Assembly (NCBI RefSeq): GCF_001509475.1
Contig: NZ_LLZG01000231.1
Location: forward strand, 124,001-188,000
Reading direction: 5' to 3'
DNA from: Streptomyces regalis
Lineage (GTDB): Bacteria > Actinomycetota > Actinomycetes > Streptomycetales > Streptomycetaceae
DNA length: 64,000 nt
A program made the translations under genes and the position numbers. Under the pieces are notes generated by a model. The model made no database searches. It was given only the letters and a program-made list of their open reading frames with translations, and was not told the DNA's origin. Positions 1 through 8,603 of this stretch are shown in pieces (position 1 is the first letter of the stretch; each line of letters opens with the position of its first letter).

Positions 1-1
1 C

Positions 2-1351
2 CGCGCGGCGGAACTCCTCACGCAGGGTGAGGTGTTCGCCTTCGGCCTTTCCGAGAAGACCCATGGCGCCGACATCTACTCAACCGACATGCTGCTGACG
101 CCGGACGGCAATGGCGGCTTCAGGGCGGAGGGCTCCAAGTACTATATCGGCAACGGCAACGCCGCCGGGCTCGTCTCCGTCTTCGGCCGGCGCACCGACA
201 TCGAGGGCCCCGACGGCTACGTCTTCTTCGCCGCCGACAGCCGCCACCCGGCCTATCACCTCGTGAAGAACGTCGTCGACTCCTCTAAGTACGTCAGCGA
301 GTTCCGCCTCGAGGACTACCCGGTGAGCCCGGACGACGTCCTGCACACGGGCCGTGCCGCCTTTGACGCCGCCCTCAACACCGTCAACGTCGGCAAGTTC
401 AATCTCTGCACCGCCTCGATCGGCATCTGCGAGCACGCGATGTACGAGGCAGTGACCCACGCGCACCATCGGATCCTGTACGGGCGCCCCGTCACGGCCT
501 TCCCGCACGTGCGCCGCGAGTTGGCCGACGCGTACGTCCGCCTTGTCGGCATGAAGCTGTTCAGCGACCGCGCCGTCGACTACTTCCGCTCCGCCTCTTC
601 GGACGACCGCCGCTATCTGCTGTTCAATCCGATGACGAAGATGAAGGTGACCACGGAGGGCGAGAAGGTCATCGACCTGATGTGGGACGTGATCGCCGCC
701 AAGGGCTTTGAGAAGGACACCTACTTCGCACAAGCCGCCGTCGAGATCCGAGGACTGCCGAAGCTCGAAGGCACGGTGCACGTCAACCTCGCGTTGATCC
801 TCAAGTTCATGCGCAACCATCTCCTGCACCCGGCCGAGTTCGCGGCCGTGCCGACCCGCCTCGACGCGGCGGACGACACGTTCCTCTTCGAGCAGGGACC
901 GGCCCGTGGCCTTGGCTCCGTGCGCTTCCACGACTGGCGCCCCGCCTACGACGCATACGCCGGGGTGCCGAACGTCGCCCGCTTCCGTGAGCAGGCCGAC
1001 GCCCTGTGCGAGTTCGTCGCCACCGCGGCTCCCGACGAGGAGCAGAGCCGCGACCTCGATCTTCTTCTCGCCGTCGGCCAGCTGTTCGCGCTGGTGGTGC
1101 ACGGCCAGCTGATCCTGGAGCAGGCCCGCCTGACGGACCTTGACGAGGACGTGCTCGACGAGCTGTTCTCCGTCCTCGTCCGCGACTTCTCCGCCTTCGC
1201 CGTCGAGTTGCACGGCAAGGACTCCGCGACTGCGGATCAGCAGCGCTGGGCGGTCGGTGCTGTTCGTCGTCCCGTCGTCGACGCAGCGCGTTCGGGGCGC
1301 GTCTGGGAGCGTGTGGAGGCACTGTCCGGGGCCTACGAGATGGCGCCGTGA
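2..1351 (+). CDS. acyl-CoA dehydrogenase, 5'-truncated by window edge
   Basis: The reading frame is open back to the first bases of the window, before the GTG at 32, so the start lies outside. The N-terminal residues seen (ELLTQGEVFAFGLSEKTHGAD) match the flavin/substrate-binding segment of acyl-CoA dehydrogenases. The helical C-terminal domain follows, with the conserved arginine/glycine-rich stretch around RILYGRPVTAFPHVRREL. About 450 residues are present and roughly 130-150 N-terminal residues of the usual 550-600 should be missing. Family members oxidise acyl-CoA thioesters with FAD. The long C-terminal extension resembles the larger actinobacterial paralogues. The substrate cannot be told. 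Its operon partners lie upstream, outside the window. Confidence 0.85.
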   Translation, partial: RAAELLTQGEVFAFGLSEKTHGADIYSTDMLLTPDGNGGFRAEGSKYYIGNGNAAGLVSVFGRRTDIEGPDGYVFFAADSRHPAYHLVKNVVDSSKYVSEFRLEDYPVSPDDVLHTGRAAFDAALNTVNVGKFNLCTASIGICEHAMYEAVTHAHHRILYGRPVTAFPHVRRELADAYVRLVGMKLFSDRAVDYFRSASSDDRRYLLFNPMTKMKVTTEGEKVIDLMWDVIAAKGFEKDTYFAQAAVEIRGLPKLEGTVHVNLALILKFMRNHLLHPAEFAAVPTRLDAADDTFLFEQGPARGLGSVRFHDWRPAYDAYAGVPNVARFREQADALCEFVATAAPDEEQSRDLDLLLAVGQLFALVVHGQLILEQARLTDLDEDVLDELFSVLVRDFSAFAVELHGKDSATADQQRWAVGAVRRPVVDAARSGRVWERVEALSGAYEMAP

Positions 1352-1620
1352 CAGCGCACCCAGGGGGCTCGTCGACACAAGACAGCCCGGGTTCCCGGGA
1401 GCAGTGACGCTCGTACCCTGGCCTTTCCGGGGCGACCTGCCGCGCGAAGGGCCGAGGTACGTTGTGCCGCCGCGTACTTGCCGTAGCAGTAGCCACGGCG
1501 GGTACCGTCGGGCGGCACGTCTGTCGGCTCGGCAAGGCACGCCAGACCGGCCCCCGTTCATGGTCCACGTGTCCCGCAGCAGCCCCGGTATTTCTGACGG
1601 GCGCCCAGGTCAACGCCGGG
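1352..1620. other. convergent intergenic region, no gene seen
   Basis: This gap lies between two convergent genes. A short GC-rich inverted repeat (GCCCGGG-TT-CCCGGG, near 1387-1402) could contribute to termination, but it has no U tract. I see no convincing coding frame or RNA gene here. Confidence 0.4.
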
Positions 1621-2283
1621 TCATCCCCTGCCCGGCAGCGGTCCGGTGCGTGTTTCCGAAGTCTGCATGCCCTCGTAAGGCGGGGACTGGTGCTCGGGGC
1701 GGGGGGCGAAGTAATCGGCATCCTTTGGCCGAGAGGCCTCCGGGCGCGGACGCGGGGCCGGCTCGAGATGGGGGATGTGCTTTGAGCAGTGCACATACGC
1801 CTCCTCGACCGTGATGTGCACCCAGAATTCGGGCCTGCGTCCAGGAGCGGCGTCCACGGGAAGGCAGGGGTAGGCCCGCCGCTGCTCCTCGTCCCGGCGG
1901 AGCCGAGCTGCGCCATTGACGTGCAAGCCGATGTGGTCATGCGTGAAGTCGACGAAAAGCAGGCCGATATGCGGGTTCTCGGTGATGTTTCCCGCGCTGG
2001 CGAGGACCCCGTTCCCACGGTACTCGGGGTAGGTGAGGGTGCCGTCATCCAGCACAGTGACGAAACCCGGGGGACCGGCACGGAGTGTGACGTCGCAGGC
2101 TCCATCGGCGTCCGATGTGGACAGGAACGTCATGGTTTGCCGACCTATGAAGTCCGCCATCTGCGGCGTGAGACAGGTCTGCACCTGGCGGTCGTAGAAG
2201 GTGGCGGCCTGTTCGGCCGTGCCGAGAAGGTGTTGCAGGCGGCGCTCGCCGACGGAGCCAGTGGATTCGTGGGGAGGGTTCAC
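1621..2283 (-). CDS. pyridoxamine 5'-phosphate oxidase-fold (FMN-binding split barrel) protein
   Basis: The 220-residue product contains the hallmark core of the PNPOx-like split barrel: QMADFIGRQTMTFLSTSDADG, then LTYPEYRGNGVLASAGNITENPHIGLLFVDF. This is typical of actinobacterial flavin or F420/heme-binding 'pyridoxamine 5'-phosphate oxidase family' proteins. I chose the GTG at 2283 because a GGAAGG element lies about 11 bases upstream and it clears the neighbouring remnant; the frame is open further, to 2355. The C-terminus is proline-rich and probably disordered. The ligand and reaction are unknown. It is convergent with the acyl-CoA dehydrogenase gene. Confidence 0.7.
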   Translation of the reverse strand: MNPPHESTGSVGERRLQHLLGTAEQAATFYDRQVQTCLTPQMADFIGRQTMTFLSTSDADGACDVTLRAGPPGFVTVLDDGTLTYPEYRGNGVLASAGNITENPHIGLLFVDFTHDHIGLHVNGAARLRRDEEQRRAYPCLPVDAAPGRRPEFWVHITVEEAYVHCSKHIPHLEPAPRPRPEASRPKDADYFAPRPEHQSPPYEGMQTSETRTGPLPGRG

Positions 2284-2308
2284 GGAACGCGCCGCCTTCC
2301 TGTGGCCT

Positions 2309-2773
2309 TCAGCTGGGCGTGGGGAGCGACGGCACTCTAACGCTGCCTGGAGCACGCTGTCGCGGTTCGAACGAACAAGCGACTTGCGATCTCTCGATGA
2401 ACTCGCGGCGGGAGGCCTCCTCTTGGCGTACGGCGAGGCGCTGGGCGTGTTCGTAGCCCTCGGCGAAGGTGTCGATTACCTGCTGTACGGCGGCGAGTGT
2501 GCTGTCGGCCGAGTCGGGTGTGTGGGGCCAGGCCGCCCGGGCGGCGGAAAGGTGCGCGTTGACGAGGGCGCGCAGTCCGAAGCCTGCCTCCGCGGCCTGT
2601 TCTCCCGGGGCGCGCCGGGATGCGATCTCGTCCCGGGTGAGGCGCCGGCCCGTGGCCGAGACCTCGGCCAGGATGTGGGCGTAGCCGTCGAGATACTGCT
2701 CGGGTATCTCCCGGTCCGTCACGGGGGCCAGGTGCCCTCGTGCAGCATGACGTCCGGGGGAGCCGTGCGCCAT
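2309..2773 (-). pseudogene. remnant of PucR-type regulator (N-terminal sensory part only)
   Basis: The segment DREIPEQYLDGYAHILAEVSA through QRLAVRQEEASRREFIE matches the N-terminal RsbRD-like helical domain of actinobacterial PucR-family activators. Intact members are about 400 residues and continue with 'EFIDDLL...' into a GGDEF-like region and a C-terminal HTH. Here homology stops abruptly at ...REFIERSQ and the frame ends after a short unrelated tail. No HTH-encoding sequence follows, so this should not make a DNA-binding protein. The family assignment rests on remembered consensus. Confidence 0.5.
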
Positions 2774-2807
2774 TGACGCGTGTCCTGTATGGGAGAGGGG
2801 CTGGGAC

Positions 2808-3156
2808 GTGCGGGCGTTTGTGGAGGCCGACACAGGCCTGCCCACGATCCTGTTCACCACTGCCCTCACCGTGGCGACGGTGCTGCTGGGCGCATTCGCT
2901 CCCGCGGGGATCGCGGTCGGGGCGCTGGTCGCCGCTTCGCTGCTGACCCGTTCATTGGTACGGCCGCTGCACCGCCTCCATCCCCCATGAACCCGAGCTG
3001 CCTAGGCGCGCCGAGATCATCGGCGGCGACCTGACCGGTCCGGCAAGCATCCTCCGCGACGAGGCCGACAAGGCCGACGAGGCCGACGAGCCGTTCCGTC
3101 GCGTGCCGCGCACCGTGCCCGAGGGCTTGTTCCAGACGCGCGACCGCGCTGCCTGA
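2808..3156 (+). pseudogene. probable remnant of OB-fold (YqiJ/NfeD-like) membrane protein
   Basis: A GTG at 2808 with a G-rich SD (GGGAGAGG) opens a 60-residue frame. It has one strongly hydrophobic segment (PTILFTTALTVATVLLGAFAPAGIAVGALVAA, broken here as residues 12-43) followed by TRSLVRPLHRLHP. The ends resemble the N-terminus and the membrane/OB linker of YqiJ-like membrane proteins, with the middle missing. The frame stops at 2988-2990, but the +1-shifted frame continues as codon-biased coding sequence (ELPRRAEIIGGDLTGPA... to a stop near 3156), as expected after a frameshift. It could instead be a genuine 60-residue membrane peptide. Confidence 0.4.
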
Positions 3157-3173
3157 CCAGTCAGGGGGGACTT

Positions 3174-3611
3174 GTGGACTGGAATGAAGATGAGCTTCTT
3201 GCCGACGAACTTGCAGCACTGGCGGGAATGGTAGGGGCCAACGAACGCGTCATGCGGCTGGTGGCCAAAGCGATGAGGAAGAACTCCCACGAGGTCGACA
3301 TGGTCGTCCCGCTACCCGCCGAGGAAGCCCTCGATCATGTCGTACGGGTCCTGGGGCGAGCGGGGAGGCACGTCGAATCCGCCCTCGCGGAAGACCTTGC
3401 CGATTGGTCGACGGTCCGGGTGGTGGCGAGTTCGGGGACCGGTGGGCTGAACTCTGTCGTGGTCACAGCCTTGGTGGCGAAGAGCGGAGAGACAGAGACG
3501 GAAGTCAGGTTGCGGGCAGCGACTCTGGAGGGCTTGATCAAGCAGCGTGCGGGTGAGCGGACCGCGGTGCACCTGGCCGCCGTGCACCTGGCCGCCGCGC
3601 TGGGCAAGTAG
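3174..3611 (+). CDS. hypothetical protein, 145 aa
   Basis: A GTG start follows an AGGGGGA ribosome-binding site. The product is acidic at the N-terminus (DWNEDELLADELAAL) and has no signal peptide or transmembrane segment. I do not recognise the family. The frame has good codon bias throughout. Near the C-terminus a 15-base unit (coding AAVHL) is tandemly duplicated, giving TAVHLAAVHLAAALGK, probably by recent slippage. It is convergent with the APS kinase gene. Confidence 0.6.
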   Translation: MDWNEDELLADELAALAGMVGANERVMRLVAKAMRKNSHEVDMVVPLPAEEALDHVVRVLGRAGRHVESALAEDLADWSTVRVVASSGTGGLNSVVVTALVAKSGETETEVRLRAATLEGLIKQRAGERTAVHLAAVHLAAALGK

Positions 3612-3728
3612 CCGTGGTGTTGACGGCGAGCTGGTGCACTATCGCCGCGCAGATTACGGATCGGTGTTCCAGCCATCCCGTGCCAGGCGGCCGAGTTCGT
3701 CGTGTAATCCGCCGCGGTTCCGTGGCGG

Positions 3729-4289
3729 TCATGCAACGAACCGCTTCTCTATGAACAGGCCCATGAGAGCCGAGGCCGACTCGACGGCCGACTGCCGGTC
3801 CGCCGGGATGACGAGGTCTGGTTCCCCGGGTGTCTCGTAGGGGTCGTCGACCCCGGTGAGCCCCTTGAGCTCGCCGGCCCGACGCTTGGCGTAAAGGCCC
3901 TTCACGTCCCGTTGTGCGCAGACCTCGACAGGGGTGGCCACGTGGACTTCGAGGAAGTGCGTACCGCTCTTGACGTGCCGTTGGCGCACGGCGTCGCGGC
4001 TGTCGGCGTACGGTGCGACGACCGGCACGAGGACGATCACCCCGTTGCGGGCGAGGACTTTGGCCATCAAGCCGATCCGCTGTACGTTCTCGTACCGGTC
4101 TTCGCGGCTGAAACCGAGACCTGCCGAGAGGGTTTTCCTCATCGCGTCACCGTCCAGCACTTCGACGCGGTATCCGTCATCGCGCAGCCGCTCAGCGACG
4201 AGGTCTGCAATCGTCGACTTGCCCGCGCTGGGAAGACCGGTCAGCAGGACGGTCACACCGCAGTCACATGGGCCGGGGCGCACCACCAT
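3729..4289 (-). CDS. cysC: adenylylsulfate (APS) kinase
   Basis: The 186-residue protein phosphorylates adenosine 5'-phosphosulfate to PAPS, the donor for sulfotransferases. It has the Walker A loop GLPSAGKST at about residues 17-25, the conserved LDGDAMRKTLSAGLGFSREDRYENV substrate segment (given here only as landmark DGDAMRKTL), and the lid-region VCAQRDVKGLYAKRRAGE. Length is normal. I chose the ATG at 4289; a TTG at 4301 is also in frame. Either start overlaps the end of the upstream GNAT-like gene, so translation is probably coupled. It is the last gene of the minus-strand operon, and its natural partner is the sulfotransferase encoded at 8603-9441. A dedicated PAPS supply within a biosynthetic operon is a known arrangement. 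Confidence 0.9.
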   Translation of the reverse strand: MVVRPGPCDCGVTVLLTGLPSAGKSTIADLVAERLRDDGYRVEVLDGDAMRKTLSAGLGFSREDRYENVQRIGLMAKVLARNGVIVLVPVVAPYADSRDAVRQRHVKSGTHFLEVHVATPVEVCAQRDVKGLYAKRRAGELKGLTGVDDPYETPGEPDLVIPADRQSAVESASALMGLFIEKRFVA

Positions 4290-5511
4290 GGTCGGGTTCA
4301 ACCTCTTTCTCGGTCAGTGCTGCTGACCGGTGAGACGTTCCAGGTGTGTTGACGTACGGGCGGCGAGGAACTCCATCACCTGGTGCAGCGCGGAAAGTCG
4401 GCCGGTATCGGAGCCTGGCGCCACGCCGCAGTTTGGCGCTGTACGCCTCGAAGCCGAGGCGTACGGTGCGCAGTCCATGCCGCGCCGCGTGGCGCAGCGG
4501 TTCGTAGAAGGTCAGGCACGGGTAGACGGGCACTCCCTCCGAGACGGACGCGTCCGCGCCGTACATGAGGATGCAGTAGTTCTGGCCGTCGGTCATGTGG
4601 ATGCCGCACGCCGCCGGTTCACCCGTTTCGTCGAGTGCCACGGGGACACGGATCCGGTCGCCGAGCAGGGCGGCCATGGTGGTGCGCGCCGCGACCAGCG
4701 CTTGTGGGTTGGGCTGTCCGCCGTGCTTGGCGATGTTGCGGGCCTCCAGCGCCGCGATCCGGTTCACGTGGCCGGCCAGCGACCAGGAGTCCAGCCGCAG
4801 CCCCGAGTCGGTCAGGGCCTGTTCCTCCTTGCGGTGCAGGCGGCGGCGCCGGCTGGGGAGGCCGGCCAGGTATTCCTCGTACGAGGAGACGCCCCGCAGG
4901 TCGAACGCGGTGACGGCGGTCAGGACCGCGCCTCGGAAGCCGCAGCGGGCCAGGGCGGTACGCAGGGTCTCGTCGTCGGCGCGTACGAAAGGCACACAGA
5001 TGGCACCGGCCGCCCCGTCCCGAACGGCTTGCTGGGCGTGTTTGAGCAGAGCGCGCAGGGCATGCTGCCGCTCTTGGCCGTCGAGGTCGGCCCGCAGCCC
5101 GGCTTCGCTGGAGTCGAAACTCCGGAACACCATGGCCTCACCGAGCACGGCGGTCAGCGCGGCCGCGTCCGGTACGGATCCGTCGGTTCCGCCCGTTACC
5201 GCGCGCAGCGCATCGGCGTGGTCCTCGCCGACCCGCTCGGCGTCGCCCTCCTCGGGGCGGCGCAACTGTTCGGAGGTGAGCAGCTTCCACGGGTGGCTGA
5301 ACAGCCCGGACGCCGGCGTGGTGAGCGCACCGTGCAGTGCCAGGCAGACGCCGCTGTCGTCCGCCGCGGTCAGCAGAAGCGGATCGCCGGGCTTCATGTG
5401 TTCCCGGAGCCGCGCGTAACCAAGACTCAGGTCGGCGCGGTCGGCGCCGTACAGCTCTTGCCACTGCCCGCCTGTGAGGGCCTGGGCGCCGGAGTGCAGG
5501 CAAGTGTCCAC
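4264..5511 (-). CDS. FemAB/GNAT-superfamily acyl- or aminoacyl-transferase (BioF2-like)
   Basis: The 415-residue protein has the look of the FemAB_like/BioF2-like GNAT group: EYLAGLPSRRRRLHRKEEQAL (central motif), a helix with ALEARNIAKHGGQPN, and a C-terminal GNAT-fold half with GVPVYPCLTFYEPLRHAARHG and RLGFEAYSAKLRRGA. In natural-product clusters such proteins often transfer an aminoacyl group from aminoacyl-tRNA or an acyl group from acyl-CoA to an amine. Which donor is used here cannot be told. The start lies four bases after the stop of the MFS gene and its end overlaps cysC, placing it firmly in the operon. It could build an amide bond together with the ATP-grasp protein, or act as self-resistance. 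Confidence 0.7.
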   Translation of the reverse strand: MDTCLHSGAQALTGGQWQELYGADRADLSLGYARLREHMKPGDPLLLTAADDSGVCLALHGALTTPASGLFSHPWKLLTSEQLRRPEEGDAERVGEDHADALRAVTGGTDGSVPDAAALTAVLGEAMVFRSFDSSEAGLRADLDGQERQHALRALLKHAQQAVRDGAAGAICVPFVRADDETLRTALARCGFRGAVLTAVTAFDLRGVSSYEEYLAGLPSRRRRLHRKEEQALTDSGLRLDSWSLAGHVNRIAALEARNIAKHGGQPNPQALVAARTTMAALLGDRIRVPVALDETGEPAACGIHMTDGQNYCILMYGADASVSEGVPVYPCLTFYEPLRHAARHGLRTVRLGFEAYSAKLRRGARLRYRPTFRAAPGDGVPRRPYVNTPGTSHRSAALTEKEVEPDHGGAPRPM

Positions 5512-5514
5512 CGC

Positions 5515-6848
5515 TCAGCCCTCGCGTTCTTCGAGCGGTGCCGGAAGCCGCCCGACGGCAATGAAGGCGCGCAGATCGTCGTCCGCGTTCTCGACGCGGC
5601 GTACCCGCTTGATCGGCGAGGCGAGCAGCGGCAGGGCCGAGGCCGTCAGGGATGCACCGATGAGCAGCAGCGCGTCCTTGGCGCCGAGCGCGTCGGCGAG
5701 TGCCCCGCCGATCAGCGCGCCCAGCGGACTGGGGCCCAGAGCGACCAACCGGTAGCTGGCAGTCACCGAGCCGAGGAACTCGCGCGGCGGAATGGTCTGC
5801 CGCAGGCTCATGACGTAGACGTTGTACGCCCCCAGGGACAGACCGTTGCATAGGAACGCCAGTCCGAACGCCACGAGTGGTTCACCAGCAGGGCAAACAG
5901 CGGGCCGAGGAGCAGGGAGCCCGAGGCGAGCAGGAGGCCGGCCGTCAGGACAGGGCCGGCGGGCAGCCGGGCGGCGAGCCGCCCCACACCCACCGAGCCG
6001 ACCAGCGCGCCGACACTCGCCACGCCGATGAGCAGGCCGACGGTGCCGGACGACAAACCGGCCTGCCGGACCCCGTAGATCATGAACGCGGTGAGAAAGG
6101 CCTGTTCGTGCAGGTTGAAGAGACCTGACTGGACGCACAGGTCCCGTATCGGCCGGCAGGTCCAGGTGAACTTCAGGCCCTCGAGCAGTGCGGGGCCCCC
6201 GGGGCGGCCCGGGGCGAGGGCCGCGTCCTCGGGGATCTTCAGCGACCAAAACGCGATACCCGCCCCCGCGAACAGCGCGAAAGTCATGGTCACGGCGAAC
6301 GGCAGCCCGGCCAGCTGGACGAAGAGACCCGCCAGCGCGGGCCCGGCCATCTGTGTCGCCGAGTTGCTCGCTTGCAGGATCCCGTTGCACTGGGCCAGTT
6401 CCTCGGGCCGCAGCACTTTGGGGACGGCCGACTGGTAGCCGATGTCGTAGAAGACCGTCGCCGACCCGACCACGAAGGCGATCACGAGCAGCATCCACAG
6501 GCTCAGGCCGAGGAGCGCATACCCCACGCCGAGCAAGGCGAGGGCCGCGCCGCGTATGACCGTGCAGACCACGATGACCGTGCGAGTGGGGGAGCGGTCG
6601 GCGAAGATTCCGGCGACGAGGGACAGGGCAACCACGGGGAGGAACTGTGTGGCCGACACCAGTCCTGTCTGCGCCCCGCTGCTGTCCAGTTCGACCACGG
6701 CCAGCAGCGGAAACAGGAAAAGGGCGACTTGGTAGCCCAGCCGAGAGACCGCGTCGCCGACCCACAGGCGGCGGAAGACGCCCAGCCGCATCAGCGCACG
6801 TGACGTCTCGGCGCCGGGCCTCGCAGCGTCCCGCGGACGCCGGCTCAT
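5515..6848 (-). pseudogene. MFS exporter gene with one-base frameshift
   Basis: The first frame encodes about 320 residues of a major facilitator of the MFS_3/enterobactin-exporter type, with the SRLGYQVALFLFPLLAVV first helix and the loop AGIFADRSPTRTVI. Homology stops at ...GPLFALLVNH near 5880 and resumes in the next frame as PLVAFGLAFLCNGLSLGAYN through to LPLLASPIKRV. Start to stop spans 1334 nt, one base short of a multiple of three, so a single lost base explains it. An excellent ribosome-binding site (AAAGGAGGG) precedes the ATG at 6848. As written the protein loses its last three or four membrane helices. If the base loss is a sequencing error, this is the product exporter of the operon. 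Confidence 0.8.
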
Positions 6849-6900
6849 GGTGCCCTCCTTTGCTTACGGATCGTCCGAGTTCGTCGTCAGCGTTTTCCTC

Positions 6901-6928
6901 AGTCCTCAGTCCTCAGTCCTCAGTCCTC
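6901..6928. repeat. heptanucleotide tandem repeat (AGTCCTC x4)
   Basis: Four perfect copies of AGTCCTC (GAGGACT on the coding strand) lie at the stop codon of the YciI-like gene and in the spacer before the MFS gene. A degenerate fifth copy precedes them. Each unit contains a GAGGA that resembles a ribosome-binding core, though the nearest start is more than 50 bases away. The repeat may be slippage-prone. Confidence 0.8.
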
Positions 6929-7187
6929 AGCGGATGAACGGCTGCCACTCGCGCAGCCGCTCGACCCGCACGCCCTTGGTGCTGAAGTACGGGTCCTCGG
7001 CCAGCAGTTGGTCGAGGGCGGCCCGATCCGGTACGTCGAAGACGAGTACCGCGCCCGAGTCGTCGGCGAGCGGCCCGGCCATCCGGACAACTCCCTTCTC
7101 GTGCAGGTCCGTCAGTTTCTCCCGGTGCGCGGGGCGCGCGGCGAGCCTCTCGGGGGCGTCGGTGAAGGAGAGTTCGACGATCCACAT
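6927..7187 (-). CDS. YciI-like small protein
   Basis: The 86-residue protein has the YciI/EthD-like dimeric ferredoxin-fold signature: MWIVELSFTDAPERLAARPAHR, GVVRMAGPLADDSGAVLVFD, and LLAEDPYFSTKGVRVERL with the conserved His/Asp positions and the DPY motif. YciI-like proteins are small cytoplasmic proteins, some of which catalyse dehalogenation, isomerisation or ring chemistry, and many have unknown function. It starts at an ATG with AAAGGAA 11 bases upstream, 60 bases after the ATP-grasp gene. Its place between ligase and exporter suggests a pathway step, but the reaction is unknown. Confidence 0.75.
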   Translation of the reverse strand: MWIVELSFTDAPERLAARPAHREKLTDLHEKGVVRMAGPLADDSGAVLVFDVPDRAALDQLLAEDPYFSTKGVRVERLREWQPFIR

Positions 7188-7247
7188 GGGTGGCTGTTCC
7201 TTTCGTAGAGCAGAGTGAGCAACTGGTCCGACGATCGAATCCGGCGT

Positions 7248-8603
7248 CTAGTCTGCCGTGATCGATACCTCGATGGCCGCGGTCATCTCTGCTTCCAGCC
7301 GGTCGAGTTCGGCCGGCGACGGTGCGTCGATCAGGAACGTGACCGCCCTGTCCCCGGATTCGGTGAGCGGGCCGATCCGGGCGCCGTGCGGCTTGAGCAC
7401 GAGGACCGCACGCACCGCCGCCGGCTCGTTCGGAGTGCCGGGTCCGATCTCCGGCCACGGTTCGCCGTTCGCCGTCCAGACGACGGCTGGTGCCTGCGGA
7501 TGGCGCACCGTGACATCGCGCAGAACGCCGTGCTCTGTCTGGACGTACACCTGCCGGGCATGACGCACCGGCTCGGGCGGGGTTACCGGCTCGCCCAGAG
7601 CGATACGCAGGATGTCCGGTTCCATGGGGCGGCCGGTGGTGAGGTGGTAGAGCGGAAGCAGCCCGTCGCCCGGCGTGCGCACGGCCAGCTCCTTCAGCAC
7701 CGGGCTGCCGCCGGTGGGCAGGCGTAGTTCGGTGTGGACGATGGCGTTTTCCACCGCCAGCCGCTCGATGATGTCCCGGTTGGCGGCCAGGAGCCGGTCG
7801 TTGTCCGGGGACGGAGGGGCCGGGACGGTGTGCGCCAGTTCCACGAAGTAGGCGCCCGACTCCTCGTTGGTGCGTTTGTGCGTCACCGACTCGAAGACGA
7901 TCTTTCCGTCCTGTACCAGGGCCTCGACGGAGTACTCCTGGCCGCGTACCTGCTCCTCGACGAGCAAGGTCTCATCCGGCAGGTACGCGTCCGAGGAGAC
8001 CAGTTCCGCGAGTTGCGCGCGGTCCTCGACCACGCGGACGCCCGAGCTCTCCCGGCGCCCCGAGGGTTTGAGCACTGCGGGGAATGTGACGTCGTCGTAC
8101 GGCAGGGTGTCACGCTCGCCAGGAGGGACGATCACGGCGCGCGGGCTCCATTCGGCGAGGTAGGCGCGCTGGAGGTACTTGTTGCGGCAGACCCGTGTGG
8201 CGCGCAGTCCGGGCGCCGGCAGGCCGAGCATGTCCGCCACGATTCCCGTCTGCTCGACCAGCATCTCCCCTGCGGCGAAGACGCCGACGATGTCATAGCG
8301 CTCCCGCCACTCCATGACCGCGGCGACGACACCGGCCGTGAAGCCCCCTTCCGTTCCCACGATGCCGGAGACGAACCGGGCTTCTGCGATGAGTGATCCG
8401 GGGCGCGTGGCGGACGCCATCTGCCGCAGACATTCCGCACGCCACTGCTGAGAAGTGACGACGAGAGGGACGACGCCGCGCTCCTCCAGCTCGTGCAGGT
8501 ACCGCCAGTTGCGCAGGATGACCTTGAGGCCGCCGAGCAGTACGAAGGCGCGGGGCGCGTCGGATCCGCGCGGCCCGTGAGGGCCGCGAAGGGGGGCTGT
8601 CAT
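7248..8603 (-). CDS. ATP-grasp ligase
   Basis: The 451-residue protein has an N-terminal pre-ATP-grasp domain (FVLLGGLKVILRNWRYLHELEE) and a central ATP-grasp domain: ADMLGLPAPGLRATRVCRNKY, then FPAVLKPSGRRESSGVRVV (the lysine and glycine-rich ATP loop), then LLVEEQVRGQEYSVEALV and ELRLPTGGSPVLKELAVRTPG with the Mg2+-binding Glu/Asn-like residues. The C-terminal domain is biotin-carboxylase-like. Such proteins (the carnosine synthase/BacD group) join a carboxylate to an amine through an acyl phosphate. The ATG overlaps the stop of the sulfotransferase (TGATG), so translation is coupled. It probably forms the amide or peptide backbone of the product, since no NRPS or PKS gene is in the operon. 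Confidence 0.8.
   Translation of the reverse strand: MTAPLRGPHGPRGSDAPRAFVLLGGLKVILRNWRYLHELEERGVVPLVVTSQQWRAECLRQMASATRPGSLIAEARFVSGIVGTEGGFTAGVVAAVMEWRERYDIVGVFAAGEMLVEQTGIVADMLGLPAPGLRATRVCRNKYLQRAYLAEWSPRAVIVPPGERDTLPYDDVTFPAVLKPSGRRESSGVRVVEDRAQLAELVSSDAYLPDETLLVEEQVRGQEYSVEALVQDGKIVFESVTHKRTNEESGAYFVELAHTVPAPPSPDNDRLLAANRDIIERLAVENAIVHTELRLPTGGSPVLKELAVRTPGDGLLPLYHLTTGRPMEPDILRIALGEPVTPPEPVRHARQVYVQTEHGVLRDVTVRHPQAPAVVWTANGEPWPEIGPGTPNEPAAVRAVLVLKPHGARIGPLTESGDRAVTFLIDAPSPAELDRLEAEMTAAIEVSITAD

Noticed and set aside
1352..1620. Possible small RNA or gene between the first two genes.
   Set aside because: No conserved fold, promoter or codon-biased frame could be supported.
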